Virus record (IMG/VR): IMGVR_UViG_3300017751_000031
Location: 1 to 50,450 of that record
DNA length: 50,450 nt
Reading direction: 5' to 3' (one strand)
Origin: a virus
In this document: positions 7,583 to 16,600 of the stretch, one piece after another
Position numbering within the stretch: the stretch's first letter is position 1
Layout of the letters: each line of letters begins with the position of its first letter
Program-made: the position numbers and the translations under genes
Notes under the pieces: generated by a model
The model's input: the letters and a program-made list of their open reading frames with translations, nothing else
Told to the model about the DNA's origin: nothing
Database searches by the model: none

Positions 7583-8213
7583 AACGGCTAAAAATTATTT
7601 CTGATATTGTTTCTTTATCTCCTAAAGTACCTGATGTTAGTACATTTACTCCTAATGATTTACGTACTCTATTAGTAGTATTAGGGGGAACCCCATGGGT
7701 TAAATATGAAGGAAATATAATAAAATTATTTTGTTGGGGTTTAAAAAATATTTCTTCTTGAGAAAAAGGATGATTTTGGTAATCATCTAATAAAGAAGGC
7801 TCAAGATAGGGACGATTAAATGATTTTACTTCTTTTGAAAAACATATAGCTGCATCTTCAGGTTGGCAATCATAATAAAACACACCCGCTAATAATGTAT
7901 TAGGGTGAACATGTGCTTTATGAAACATCCCAGGTTGTTTATAAGATAGCCATGATTGTGAAAATTTTAATTTTGTATACTTATAACGCATTAATTCAGT
8001 AGCATACTCTTCAAAACATTGCATAAACCAATTAGCTAAAGGTTTGCAAACTGAATGGTCTATTATATATGAATTTTTAGATACTTCTCCATAAGCACCT
8101 TTTCCGGGTTGCATAGGACAAGAATCAAAATATTTTGTTATTTCACTAGTATCCTCTTCATATGTGTTAACATATAAAGGAGTTGGGAATAAGGAAAATA
8201 CTTCTGCTTCCAT
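7575..8213 (-). CDS. putative 2OG-Fe(II) oxygenase (2OG-FeII_Oxy_5/TIGR02466-like)
   Basis: This 212-residue protein has the same plan as its downstream neighbour: LFPTPLYV near the N-terminus, FSQSWLSYKQPG, a metal-binding block HKAHVHPNTLLAGVFYY (H101, H103), a distal histidine in FPSYLTHGVP (H173) and R184 in NRVRKSLGVN. The pair looks like a tandem duplication that has diverged widely. Activity would be 2-oxoglutarate-dependent hydroxylation. It overlaps the next gene by 8 bases and is separated from the upstream oxygenase by 18 bases. Substrate unknown. Confidence 0.75.
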   Translation of the reverse strand: MEAEVFSLFPTPLYVNTYEEDTSEITKYFDSCPMQPGKGAYGEVSKNSYIIDHSVCKPLANWFMQCFEEYATELMRYKYTKLKFSQSWLSYKQPGMFHKAHVHPNTLLAGVFYYDCQPEDAAICFSKEVKSFNRPYLEPSLLDDYQNHPFSQEEIFFKPQQNNFIIFPSYLTHGVPPNTTNRVRKSLGVNVLTSGTLGDKETISEIIFSRYV

Positions 8214-8231
8214 AATTATTAATATACAAAA

Positions 8232-8828
8232 TTATTGGTTAGGAGACACGAAATTAAAAGCAATAGATATTCTTTCTTTATTACTTTCATTCCTATCAAC
8301 TGAATGTTTAACCCAGGAGGGAAATAAATAAAACATAGATTCTTTAACTGGGCAAGGAACTGCCATAGCATTAGCCATAGTTTGTTCTCTTTCTACTTTA
8401 GAAGTTAAAAAGAATTCAGCATTATCTCCTCTATGTAAAATTAAATCTCCCATATTTTCTTCGGGGACTTGAACATAGTAAGTACCACTTAATACACTAT
8501 TTTGATGATCATGTGGTTCGTTATAATCGTATTTACCGTTAATATTTATCCACCAATTACCTAATATAAGGTTTGATGTTCCTAGATAACGCTGAGGTAC
8601 ATCATTGACAAATACAGTTAAATCATTAAATAATTGATCAAGTGCTGGGGGTATAGGGGTAAGGAGTTCTCCACTATGCCATCCTCCTCTATTTGAGATA
8701 TCAACACCAGGCTTTTCGTCTTTTACTTTATAACAATACTCAGCTATTGATTTATTATCAATATCTTCTACAGGACATTCCCAAACTGGGGTTGTCCACC
8801 ATAATCTTTCAAAAACTTTAAATTCCAT
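8232..8828 (-). CDS. putative 2OG-Fe(II) oxygenase (2OG-FeII_Oxy_5/TIGR02466-like)
   Basis: The 198-residue product has a short N-terminal LWWTTPVWE strand, NWWININGKYDYNEPHDH with candidate iron ligands H106/H108, then SVLSGTYYVQVP, a LYLFPSWV-type strand with distal H175 (PSWVKHSV) and R186 in ERISIAFNF. This fits the same family as the two downstream genes but is more distant from both than they are from each other. It is the middle of five consecutive oxygenases, with gaps of 9 and 18 bases, so it is co-transcribed. The fold is likely; target not known. Confidence 0.75.
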   Translation of the reverse strand: MEFKVFERLWWTTPVWECPVEDIDNKSIAEYCYKVKDEKPGVDISNRGGWHSGELLTPIPPALDQLFNDLTVFVNDVPQRYLGTSNLILGNWWININGKYDYNEPHDHQNSVLSGTYYVQVPEENMGDLILHRGDNAEFFLTSKVEREQTMANAMAVPCPVKESMFYLFPSWVKHSVDRNESNKERISIAFNFVSPNQ

Positions 8829-8837
8829 AACTTTATT

Positions 8838-9476
8838 TTACCTAAATGGACGTCCTCCAGTCCAAAATACTAAACATCTTCTTTCTCCTCTTGTAATTGG
8901 TTTTACTCTATGCATACAAAAAGCAGGAAATATAATTACATCTCCCTTTTCTCTTGGAACAGTATTAGCTTTATCTCCACCTAACCATATTTCAAAATCT
9001 CCCCCTTCATAATCATCAGAATCTGATAGTTGGACTGTCATAGCTAGTTTACGTCTATTAACTCCATAAGCTCCTACATCCATATGCCAATCTAAATGGC
9101 CTCCATCTTCGGGATAAACTACATAATGAATAGGATCTGTAACTATATCAATATCAAAATGAAATAAATCTTTATTTGCTTCTAAAGCTAAAGGAAATAA
9201 TAATTCATATAACCATTGGTTATAGGGTTGAGGAGTTATATATGCAATATCTCTATTATTAGTTTTATATGAATCTGTATCATCCCCTAACTCTGATATT
9301 CCGGTTCTCCCTTTTTCAAATTTATAATTAGCAGATACCATATCGTTTAAGTCTTTAATCATTTCATCATTAAAAACATTTTTAAAGTAATAAAAACTAT
9401 TCCAATTAGATTTAGGAGGAGATTCATTATAAGGGGTTAAAACTAAACGATCTTCGTGAAAATTAGGTTCTTTCAT
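8838..9476 (-). CDS. 2OG-Fe(II) oxygenase (PiuC/prolyl-4-hydroxylase-like)
   Basis: This is the clearest oxygenase of the cassette. The 212-residue protein contains the HxD iron motif in LDWHMDVGAYG (H131, D133), the strand LAMTVQLSDSDDYEGGDFEI, a distal histidine in FPAFCMHRVKPIT (H189) and the 2-oxoglutarate-binding Arg in GERRCLVFW (R199/R200). This order is that of the P4Hc/PiuC superfamily, which hydroxylates proteins or small molecules. Similar genes occur in marine T4-like phages, where their targets are mostly unknown. It is 9 bases upstream of the next oxygenase and 3 bases downstream of the previous one. Confidence 0.88.
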   Translation of the reverse strand: MKEPNFHEDRLVLTPYNESPPKSNWNSFYYFKNVFNDEMIKDLNDMVSANYKFEKGRTGISELGDDTDSYKTNNRDIAYITPQPYNQWLYELLFPLALEANKDLFHFDIDIVTDPIHYVVYPEDGGHLDWHMDVGAYGVNRRKLAMTVQLSDSDDYEGGDFEIWLGGDKANTVPREKGDVIIFPAFCMHRVKPITRGERRCLVFWTGGRPFR

Positions 9477-9479
9477 ATT

Positions 9480-10055
9480 CTATTCAATTAAATTAAACCA
9501 TCCAGTTAGTATATATTTTGTTTGAGTAGGAGAAACTATTCCTCTATGGGTATACATCCAATCCGAAGGCCATATAACTAGCTTTCCTTGTTTTGGCTCT
9601 TCAAAATGGTGTTGATATAAAAACTCTGTTTCTCCTCTATCAGTTACATCATTTAAATATACCATCCAAACCAATATTCTATTTGAATAATTTAAACTAG
9701 CTCTTTCACAATGCCAACTTGAAAATCCTTCTTTTGGTAGGTATCTTTGTATATTAAAATATGTAGAAAGTTCAATAGGATCTATTTTATTAAAAGCTGT
9801 TAAGTGTCTTTCAATATAATCACTTTTTCCTTTTTCAACTACTTCAACTAAAGAAGTAAGTAATGAACCCCATGTTTTATCTTGTAAATATCCAGGATGG
9901 AAAGTTATATCAGTTGATTTTTTACCTTTATCAGAAGTATGTTCCCCAGAACTATATAAAACACCTGGTTTTTTTTCATCTGATGCTTCAAAAGTTTCTA
10001 TAAATTGATTACATAACTCAGGAGATAATACTCCTTCTTTTCTATAAAGAAACAT
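9480..10055 (-). CDS. 2OG-Fe(II) oxygenase (prolyl hydroxylase-like)
   Basis: The 191-residue product starts with a helix typical of P4H-type enzymes (SPELCNQFIETFE), then NIQRYLPKEGFSSWHCE with an HxE iron motif (H115, E117), ILVWMVYLNDVTDRGETEF, and the distal block MYTHRGIVSP (H170) followed by K180 for 2-oxoglutarate. The WMVYLNDV...GETEF pattern is standard for prolyl-hydroxylase-like oxygenases. It is the first of five oxygenases in transcription order and is preceded 8 bases away by an unrelated helical protein gene. Substrate unknown; a virion or host-surface protein is possible. Confidence 0.85.
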   Translation of the reverse strand: MFLYRKEGVLSPELCNQFIETFEASDEKKPGVLYSSGEHTSDKGKKSTDITFHPGYLQDKTWGSLLTSLVEVVEKGKSDYIERHLTAFNKIDPIELSTYFNIQRYLPKEGFSSWHCERASLNYSNRILVWMVYLNDVTDRGETEFLYQHHFEEPKQGKLVIWPSDWMYTHRGIVSPTQTKYILTGWFNLIE

Positions 10056-10063
10056 ATTTTATT

Positions 10064-10747
10064 TTATCCCTCAGAAGATTGATTTAACAATTTTTGAGCT
10101 TCTTTAAAACTTAACAAATTACCACTTTCTTGTTGTAATCTTTCTACTGTTTTAAGTGGTCCTACAGCGTTAATAACTTCAGCTGGTCCTGCATTTGGGC
10201 CTAAAGCTTCAGCCCTATTTTGTAAAGCTAAACGATATGAAGTAGCTTGATGAGAGTCTACATTTTGACTATCAAATGAACCATCATTTAATTCTGATTT
10301 GATTTGAGACCATAACTTCAATTCTCGTACTCTATCGTGGGCTGTTTGTTCCATATTAGCTTTTCCATACAAATTTTCATCTAAATCAATTTGTATTTTT
10401 CTTGCTTTCCAATCATCTCCTTGATCAATTGCTTTCTGCATTTTACTTTCAAGCTTTTCTCTATCTAAAGCACTACGTCTTAAATCAAAGGATAATCCCA
10501 TTAATGCATCAAACATAGATGACATTTCTCTAACTGATTGCCAATATTTAGATGCGGATGTTGGATGTTTACCATCATTAAGTACTGAAATTCTCATTTC
10601 AGTTTCGGTACGGAATATTTGTTTTTTGAGCCAGTTATCTGTTAGCTCCTCTTTGAGTTCAATAACTGCTTTAGCATCTTCTTGTTTTAAAACCCCTAAT
10701 ATAGGTTTTAAATCATCGGTTATAACTAGATTTTTTTCTTCGGCCAT
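10064..10747 (-). CDS. conserved hypothetical helical protein (227 aa)
   Basis: I do not recognise a named family. The protein is highly charged and predicted by eye to be almost entirely helical, with heptad-like stretches (ELKEELTDNWLKKQIF, REKLESKMQKAIDQ, RVRELKLWSQIKSEL). A Gly/Pro/Asn-rich hinge (LGPNAGPAEV, about 182-191) precedes a C-terminal amphipathic helix. There is no signal peptide or membrane segment. It lies between a small unknown gene and the oxygenase cassette, and follows a 53-base AT-rich gap without a clean copy of the repeated promoter element. It might be a virion assembly or scaffolding protein, but nothing in the sequence proves this. Confidence 0.6.
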   Translation of the reverse strand: MAEEKNLVITDDLKPILGVLKQEDAKAVIELKEELTDNWLKKQIFRTETEMRISVLNDGKHPTSASKYWQSVREMSSMFDALMGLSFDLRRSALDREKLESKMQKAIDQGDDWKARKIQIDLDENLYGKANMEQTAHDRVRELKLWSQIKSELNDGSFDSQNVDSHQATSYRLALQNRAEALGPNAGPAEVINAVGPLKTVERLQQESGNLLSFKEAQKLLNQSSEG

Positions 10748-10800
10748 ATATATAACTTTATTTTAATATTAATATAAAAACTTATTTAAGATATTCCAAA

Positions 10801-11058
10801 TTATTCTCTAGGAAGGTCATAAGTAAGTGCAGAACCACTTAATTCTCCTTCTTCAAAAAATAACCCATCTATAGATGCACTAATAATAGCTTGAGCTTCT
10901 TCTAATGTTTTTTCTTCGGCTTCTACTCTACTAGCCCATAATTCATTTTCTGTTGACCATAAACTACCAGGATGTCCTGCTATATGAGCTGCAGAATTAT
11001 CTTCATGAGTAATGAATCCTTTTCCTGTATTGGTAGATGTATAATATTTTAATGCCAT
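10801..11058 (-). CDS. small hypothetical protein (85 aa)
   Basis: This acidic 85-residue protein (TEEAQ/EEGEL-rich) begins MALKYYTSTNTGKGFITHEDN and contains AAHIAGHPGSLWSTENELWAS. I recall similar short proteins next to tail genes in uncultured phages but cannot assign a function. The start is supported by a good ATATTTATAA element 15 bases upstream. It probably heads the transcript that carries the helical protein and oxygenase cassette. A role tied to the tail fibre or its modification is only suggested by position. Confidence 0.6.
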   Translation of the reverse strand: MALKYYTSTNTGKGFITHEDNSAAHIAGHPGSLWSTENELWASRVEAEEKTLEEAQAIISASIDGLFFEEGELSGSALTYDLPRE

Positions 11059-11073
11059 GATATATTATTTTTA

Positions 11074-11083
11074 TTATAAATAT
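11074..11083 (-). promoter_or_regulatory. ATATTTATAA element upstream of 85-aa gene
   Basis: The coding strand reads ATATTTATAATAAAAA, 15 bases before the ATG. It is the only copy between the kelch-like gene and the five oxygenases, so it may drive the whole modification cassette. Confidence 0.5.
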
Positions 11084-11084
11084 G

Positions 11085-12350
11085 TTAAGATAATCGTATT
11101 TTTACAAAGCTTCCACTTCTATATAATCCTCCTAGAGGAATACCTGCACTAGCAGCTTCTGTGTCATCAGCATAATCATAACTAGAAGATATTCTTGATA
11201 AGGTAATAAACCCACTATCAGTAGTACTTAAATAAGATCCAGTAGTAATAGTAGTGGTTCCAGGAGTAGCAGGAGATAAAAATGCTTGAACATTAGTTGC
11301 CGATGTAGCTGTAGATTGTTGATAAGAACCTATACTTAAAGCTGCTGTTGAAACTCCTACATTATTAGTTCCACCTTGTTTACTAAGTATCATATTATTA
11401 GCTGAAGACCAAGATGTACCATTATAACAATCAGTACACAAATTATGCCATTGAACTGCATCATTTTGTGTTCCTGCTGCTGCATTATATCTAGCAGCTC
11501 CACTAGGGGTGGTTCCTCCTGTAGACCAAGCACTTCCATTCCATTCTACATTATTAGAAAAACATCCAGGAGAGGTTAAACCTTTTATAACAAGTCCTGC
11601 ATTTTGGGTTCCTGCAGATCCTGCTTGGCTTCTATTAGCAGGTAGATTTGTTGCAGAACTCCAACTACTACCATCATATTGAGAGTGGAATTGATTCGTT
11701 CCATAACTAGGTGGAGCATATCCTCCAGTTTGTGAACCTGCATTAACTGTTCCATAACCTTGAGTATAAAAACTACAATTTGTTAAAGCACCTGCAGCTG
11801 ACCAAGAAGTGCCATTATAAGTTTCAGTACAATTATTATAAGTAGGGATAGAGGGAGATGGGAATGTACCACCAAATTTTAAAGCTGCATTTTCTGAGGC
11901 TCCTGTTCCACCAGTACCTGTTGAAGCATGGTTTTGATTAGCTTCTTGAGACCAAGCACTTCCATTATATGAATAAGTAGGATCATCAGTTCCTCCAAAA
12001 TATAAAGCACCATTAGTAGTTCCAGAACCTCCTCCTGAAATTTTCCCTTGTGGAACACTACTAACAGTTGACCAAACTCCAGCTCCATAAGTAGTTGAGG
12101 ATTCCGAAGAGGATAAAAATTGAAAATCTGTGCTTCCACTTACTATTAAACTACCAGATATAATAGTTGAACCTGTAGATATTAATCCAGAGGAAAAATC
12201 ACTTCCTCCTCCACCACTACCAGCATTTTCAGCGTATGAAGCAGTTATAGCATAAGAGGCAGAGGGAAAAGTATTGTTAGATTGACCACAAACATTAAAA
12301 CTACCGCTTAAAATTAAAGATCCAGTTATAGTAGGGTTATAAGTTAACAT
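11085..12350 (-). CDS. kelch-like repeat virion protein (421 aa)
   Basis: The N-terminal 50 residues carry ITGSLILSGSFNVCG, a fibre-type beta segment, followed by a GSGGGGS linker. Residues about 90-365 hold roughly six repeats with YNGSAWS/YNGTSWSA and GTQNAGL units, consistent with a kelch-like propeller. The C-terminus (385-421) is a conserved module with SSSYDYADDTEAAS and GGLYRSGSFVKIRLS, shared with the upstream gene. It is probably a tail fibre or tip subunit. A 44-base exact DNA repeat encodes the common C-terminal end, showing duplication or recent recombination with 12364-13641. The fold is inferred from repeats. Confidence 0.65.
   Translation of the reverse strand: MLTYNPTITGSLILSGSFNVCGQSNNTFPSASYAITASYAENAGSGGGGSDFSSGLISTGSTIISGSLIVSGSTDFQFLSSSESSTTYGAGVWSTVSSVPQGKISGGGSGTTNGALYFGGTDDPTYSYNGSAWSQEANQNHASTGTGGTGASENAALKFGGTFPSPSIPTYNNCTETYNGTSWSAAGALTNCSFYTQGYGTVNAGSQTGGYAPPSYGTNQFHSQYDGSSWSSATNLPANRSQAGSAGTQNAGLVIKGLTSPGCFSNNVEWNGSAWSTGGTTPSGAARYNAAAGTQNDAVQWHNLCTDCYNGTSWSSANNMILSKQGGTNNVGVSTAALSIGSYQQSTATSATNVQAFLSPATPGTTTITTGSYLSTTDSGFITLSRISSSYDYADDTEAASAGIPLGGLYRSGSFVKIRLS
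11091..11134 (-). repeat. 44-bp direct repeat, copy 1 (C-terminal coding end)
   Basis: These 44 bases are identical to 12370-12413. Both copies encode the final residues of the GGLYRSGSFVKIRL module in two adjacent kelch-like genes, so they mark a duplication or a recombination junction. Confidence 0.85.
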
Positions 12351-12363
12351 ATTTTATTATTTA

Positions 12364-13641
12364 TTATTCTAATCGTATTTTTACAAAGCTTCCACTTCTA
12401 TATAATCCTCCTAATTCAATTCCTCCTGAGGCTGCAGCAGTATCATCAGCATAGTCATAACTAGAAGATACTTTTGTTAAAATTACAGCGGATTTTTGAA
12501 CTACATCTCCTGTTGATCTGCAGAAATGAAACCCAGATCTCCATGCACTAGAGTTTTCATATACTTCCGTTGATGTTTGCCTTGAATAGTTAGGTGGGGC
12601 ATATCCTCCATGTGCCATTGTAGATATTCCTGTTCCTGTTCCTGTTAGATCTCTCCTTTCAACATTTAAGTTAGGGCCAGTTGACCAACTATTACCATTA
12701 TATTCTTCAGTAGCTGTTGTATTCCATGGAGAAGCAGGAGCGGGTCCACCAAAAATAAGAACACAACTAGTATCAACCCCACTAGAGGCAAAATTACGAT
12801 TAATTACACTAGTATTTCCTCCACTAGACCAGGCACTTCCATTATATTCCACTGTAGTAGGAGTATCTGTAAAACTAGGATTAATCCACCCACCAATTAC
12901 AATACCATCATTTACTGCACCCGAAGCGTTTCCTCCTGCTCTAACAGAAGGCATATCAGTTTCTGTACTCCATGCTGAACCATTATAATTTAAATGCCCA
13001 CATGCCATAGATGGTGAGGAAAGGTTAGGTAGATCATAACCCCCAACTAAAAATCCACTGTTTTCACTTGTTGCATCACCCATAAGATAAGCCCCAACAC
13101 ACATACCTGAATAAGCAGGTGCTGTAGAATTAGGAATATCACTTATTGTACTCCAGCTACTACCATTGTAAACTTCTGCTTCTTTCCAAGAGGAATAAGG
13201 AGGAGTTTCATTAATATACCCTAGAGCCCCCATAGCAAGTATAGAATTTGCTGTTCCACCTGATGCACATTTAAACCCACCTCTACACATTGTATTTGAG
13301 GTAGACCAAGATGAACCATCCCATACTTGAAAGGATTTTTGTTGAGGTTGGATTGGACTAGTTGGGGATACTACTGATGGATAAGTTCCACCTAGAATTC
13401 CTGCGCCAGCAGAATTTCCTGCGCTACCTGCTTGTTGGGTTCCTACAGGAGATGCTGTTGAAACAGCCCAAGCTACAGGATTAGGACCTACTCCATAATA
13501 TGAAAGTTCTACACTTCCAGAAGTTTGTAAAGCATAAGGGGCATATGGAGTATCTCCTTCATATAGGTTAGAATAACCACAAACATAAAGTGAACCTGTG
13601 ACATTTAAAGAACCCGTAACTCCTGGTTGATGTACTCTCAT
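12364..13641 (-). CDS. kelch-like repeat virion protein (425 aa)
   Basis: This is the upstream paralogue of the 421-residue protein. It shares the N-terminal plan (VTGSLNVTGSLYVCG), a propeller-like repeat region with YNGSSWS/EYNGNSWS units (about 55-385), and a nearly identical C-terminal module ending GGLYRSGSFVKIRLE. The repeats between these ends have diverged strongly, as expected for receptor-binding surfaces under selection. It is separated by 13 bases from the next gene and by 3 bases from the long fibre gene upstream, so it is co-transcribed with it. Function as an adhesin is inferred. Confidence 0.65.
   Translation of the reverse strand: MRVHQPGVTGSLNVTGSLYVCGYSNLYEGDTPYAPYALQTSGSVELSYYGVGPNPVAWAVSTASPVGTQQAGSAGNSAGAGILGGTYPSVVSPTSPIQPQQKSFQVWDGSSWSTSNTMCRGGFKCASGGTANSILAMGALGYINETPPYSSWKEAEVYNGSSWSTISDIPNSTAPAYSGMCVGAYLMGDATSENSGFLVGGYDLPNLSSPSMACGHLNYNGSAWSTETDMPSVRAGGNASGAVNDGIVIGGWINPSFTDTPTTVEYNGSAWSSGGNTSVINRNFASSGVDTSCVLIFGGPAPASPWNTTATEEYNGNSWSTGPNLNVERRDLTGTGTGISTMAHGGYAPPNYSRQTSTEVYENSSAWRSGFHFCRSTGDVVQKSAVILTKVSSSYDYADDTAAASGGIELGGLYRSGSFVKIRLE
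12370..12413 (-). repeat. 44-bp direct repeat, copy 2 (C-terminal coding end)
   Basis: Identical to 11091-11134, and located at the same place in the paralogous gene. Exact identity here contrasts with weak identity of the central repeats. Confidence 0.85.
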
Positions 13642-13644
13642 AGC

Positions 13645-16600
13645 TTATTTAGTTAAATTATCTAATTTTTTAGTTAAAATATTTATTTGTTCCTGTTGTT
13701 CTTGAATTGATTTTACAAGGGCAGAAACCATTTTAGAATAATTCATTCCTTCTACTTCTCCTTTACTGTTTTCAGAAACTAAGTTAGGATATATATTTTT
13801 AACAGACTCAGCAGTAAACCCAATATCTTGTTTTTGGTTTGATCTCCAGCTAAATTCTACAGGTTGGAGTTGTAATACATTATGTAATTGGGATCCTAAA
13901 GGTTTAACATTATCTTTATACCTTTCGGCTGAGGTTTCAATTAGACAAGATACAGTAGTTTTTCCTGTGTACTTATTATAATTAAACGATTCAGTTTGTT
14001 GGTTACTAGCGGCATGATAAACACCAGTAGTGCTACTTCCTCCTGCAACCATAGCATCACAATTTAGACCATTAGGGGTACTAGCCATAGAATGCATAGC
14101 GGGACCTGGAAGGTTATTACCAGCGGTCCAAGTGGTTCCATCATATGCATGGGAAAAATTTTGTCCGGGTGCAGGAGAAGGAGGGAGACCTCCAAATGTT
14201 AAAGCTTGATCGGGATTTCCAGCAAAACCATGGTTTGTTGTACAGTAAATCATATTTGCTTCTGATGACCAAGAAGTACCATTGTATTCTTCTGTTTCAC
14301 AAGTATTAGTAGATGGATGTTTAGCTCCCATTGATACTAAAGCAGCATTTTGTGATCCTCCTCCACCTGAACATCTTCTACCTGTATTTAAACTACCTCC
14401 TGAAGACCAACTGCTACCATCAAACTCAATAGTACATGTCATAGCATTGGCAGAAGGGTTGTTGCTATATCCACTAAAAACTAAAGCGGCATTTTGTGTA
14501 CCTGCACCTCTTTCTAACCCAACAATTGGGGTAGCTGTAGATGTAGACCAACTAGTACCGTCATATTTTTCAGTACAAGTACAATTTCCAGCTGTTGCAG
14601 TTCCACCAGCTGCTAAAGCAGCATTTTGTGTACCTGCCGAAGCATTTTGACTGGTAGCATTAATTTTAGCACCACCAGCAGCCCAACTACTACCATTATA
14701 TTCTTCTGTTTGCATCCCAAGAACAGGACTGGTAGGGAAAAATGCAGGGGAACCTCCAAATAAAACATAAGCATTAGTTGTCCCAGTACCACCAGCACAT
14801 CCATTTTGTCTACTAACACTAATAGATCCTCCAGTTGTCCATGTTATACCAGAAGGATAATAGGCAAAATCTACACTACCCGATACATTTAACCCACCAT
14901 TTATAGCAGCATCTCCGGTATAAGGAAAATCACTTCCTCCTCCACCTCCACCACCTGAACCTGTATCTACTGTTACACTTTCAGTTGTACCATCTCCTTG
15001 AGTAAAGGTAATAGTATTTAAGTTTACAGATGATGATATATAAAAAGAACCAGTATCTACTGATCCACCACCTGTAGATGATATAGTAACATCTCCAGTA
15101 GATTGATCAACTGATATACCTGTACCTGCTATAATAGAAGATACCCCACTACCTCCTCCTCCTGCTGATGCTAAAGAAGCTGAAACAGAACCCCAATCGT
15201 CTATATATACATCTGATCCTGTTATAGATCCAATGGTCCCAATATTTCCTGATGAAGTTATGTTTCCTTCAACATGTAATAGGGCTAATGGTTGTGCTAT
15301 ACCTATACCTATTCTATTAGTACTTACATTTGAACGAAATAGGTTTTGTATACTACTACCAAATATAGCAAAATCTGTATTATTTTGACCAGGATTAACT
15401 ACAACTTCATCTGTAACTCCAAAATATCCTTCTCTTATGAGGAACATATTTTCCCCACCTGCATTAAAGTTTATTGTATCAGAGCCAAAATCAATATAAG
15501 TATCTGAATCTCCATCATGGTGTATGGTATTTGTTGTAAGATCACCTGTTATTGATCCACTAAATGATCCACTAGCTTTTAAATCATATAAATCAATTAG
15601 TTGAATTGTATTGCCCATTCCATTTCCATGAACGGTACAGTAATATTTTAATGAGCTTGAAGTAGCAAAATCTACATCAAATTCTACATAAGCACCTGCG
15701 TTACCTGCTGTACCTACTGTTGTAATACCTGTAGTATATGAAGTATCATCAGGTAACCTAAATGCAAAAGGATGGCCACTATTACTACTATCTGATAGAT
15801 CAAATCTATAAGTGGTACCTTTATTAAGAGATAATTTAGGGGCTGTTACATTATCAAAAGCATATTTATCTCCCCCATCATTTACTACTGTTACAGCAAT
15901 TTCATCATACTTGTCTTCAGGTTGTAAAATGTCATACCATTCTGATCCTGAATATGCTTGGTATTTTCCTCTAGTAGTATTAAATATTATATCCCCTGTT
16001 GTATTAGATAAACTTCCTGTTTCTGAATTGGTAAATGAAGCTACTCTTAATGGGGAAGAAGTAACAATAACTGCACTAGAAGCACTTAAATTTAAGTTTG
16101 TTGCCGAATATAATGAGGGTTGACCTGTAGCATTATCATCTATATTAAATGAATAGGCGCTTACTGAACCTGATACATTTACTGATCCTGTTACTTCTGC
16201 TTTTCCTTCAAATGGGAATCCACTTCCTTCTCCTCCTGTAAGAGTAACAGAAGCTGTTGAATTAGTAATACTTACTCCTTGTACAGAAGATCCAGAGAAT
16301 AATAAATAATCTGCTGTTCCTACATGGGTACTACCACTTGCTATATTCAAAACAGTCGTTTCACCTGAAGTACCTGATGTACCACTGGTTCCTGATGTAC
16401 CTGAAGCACCATCTGTACCACTTGTACCTGCAGGATCTCCTGTCATGCTTGATAATATAGCATATCCAGCAGTTGCGCTTGAAAATGTAATTACTGTTTG
16501 GTTTGGATCTGATAAATCAATACTTGTAGGTTGGATAACACTTTTATTAGCATCAGTTATAGTTACATTTAGTAAGGATGATGATAAAGCATGATTAATA

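Noticed and set aside
6000-10055. Oxygenases plus glycosyltransferase as a DNA base-hypermodification system (TET/JBP type)
   Set aside because: The oxygenase motifs fit P4H/PiuC and 2OG-FeII_Oxy_5 families and not TET/JBP, and no DNA-binding domain or nucleotide-biosynthesis gene is nearby. It is not excluded experimentally.
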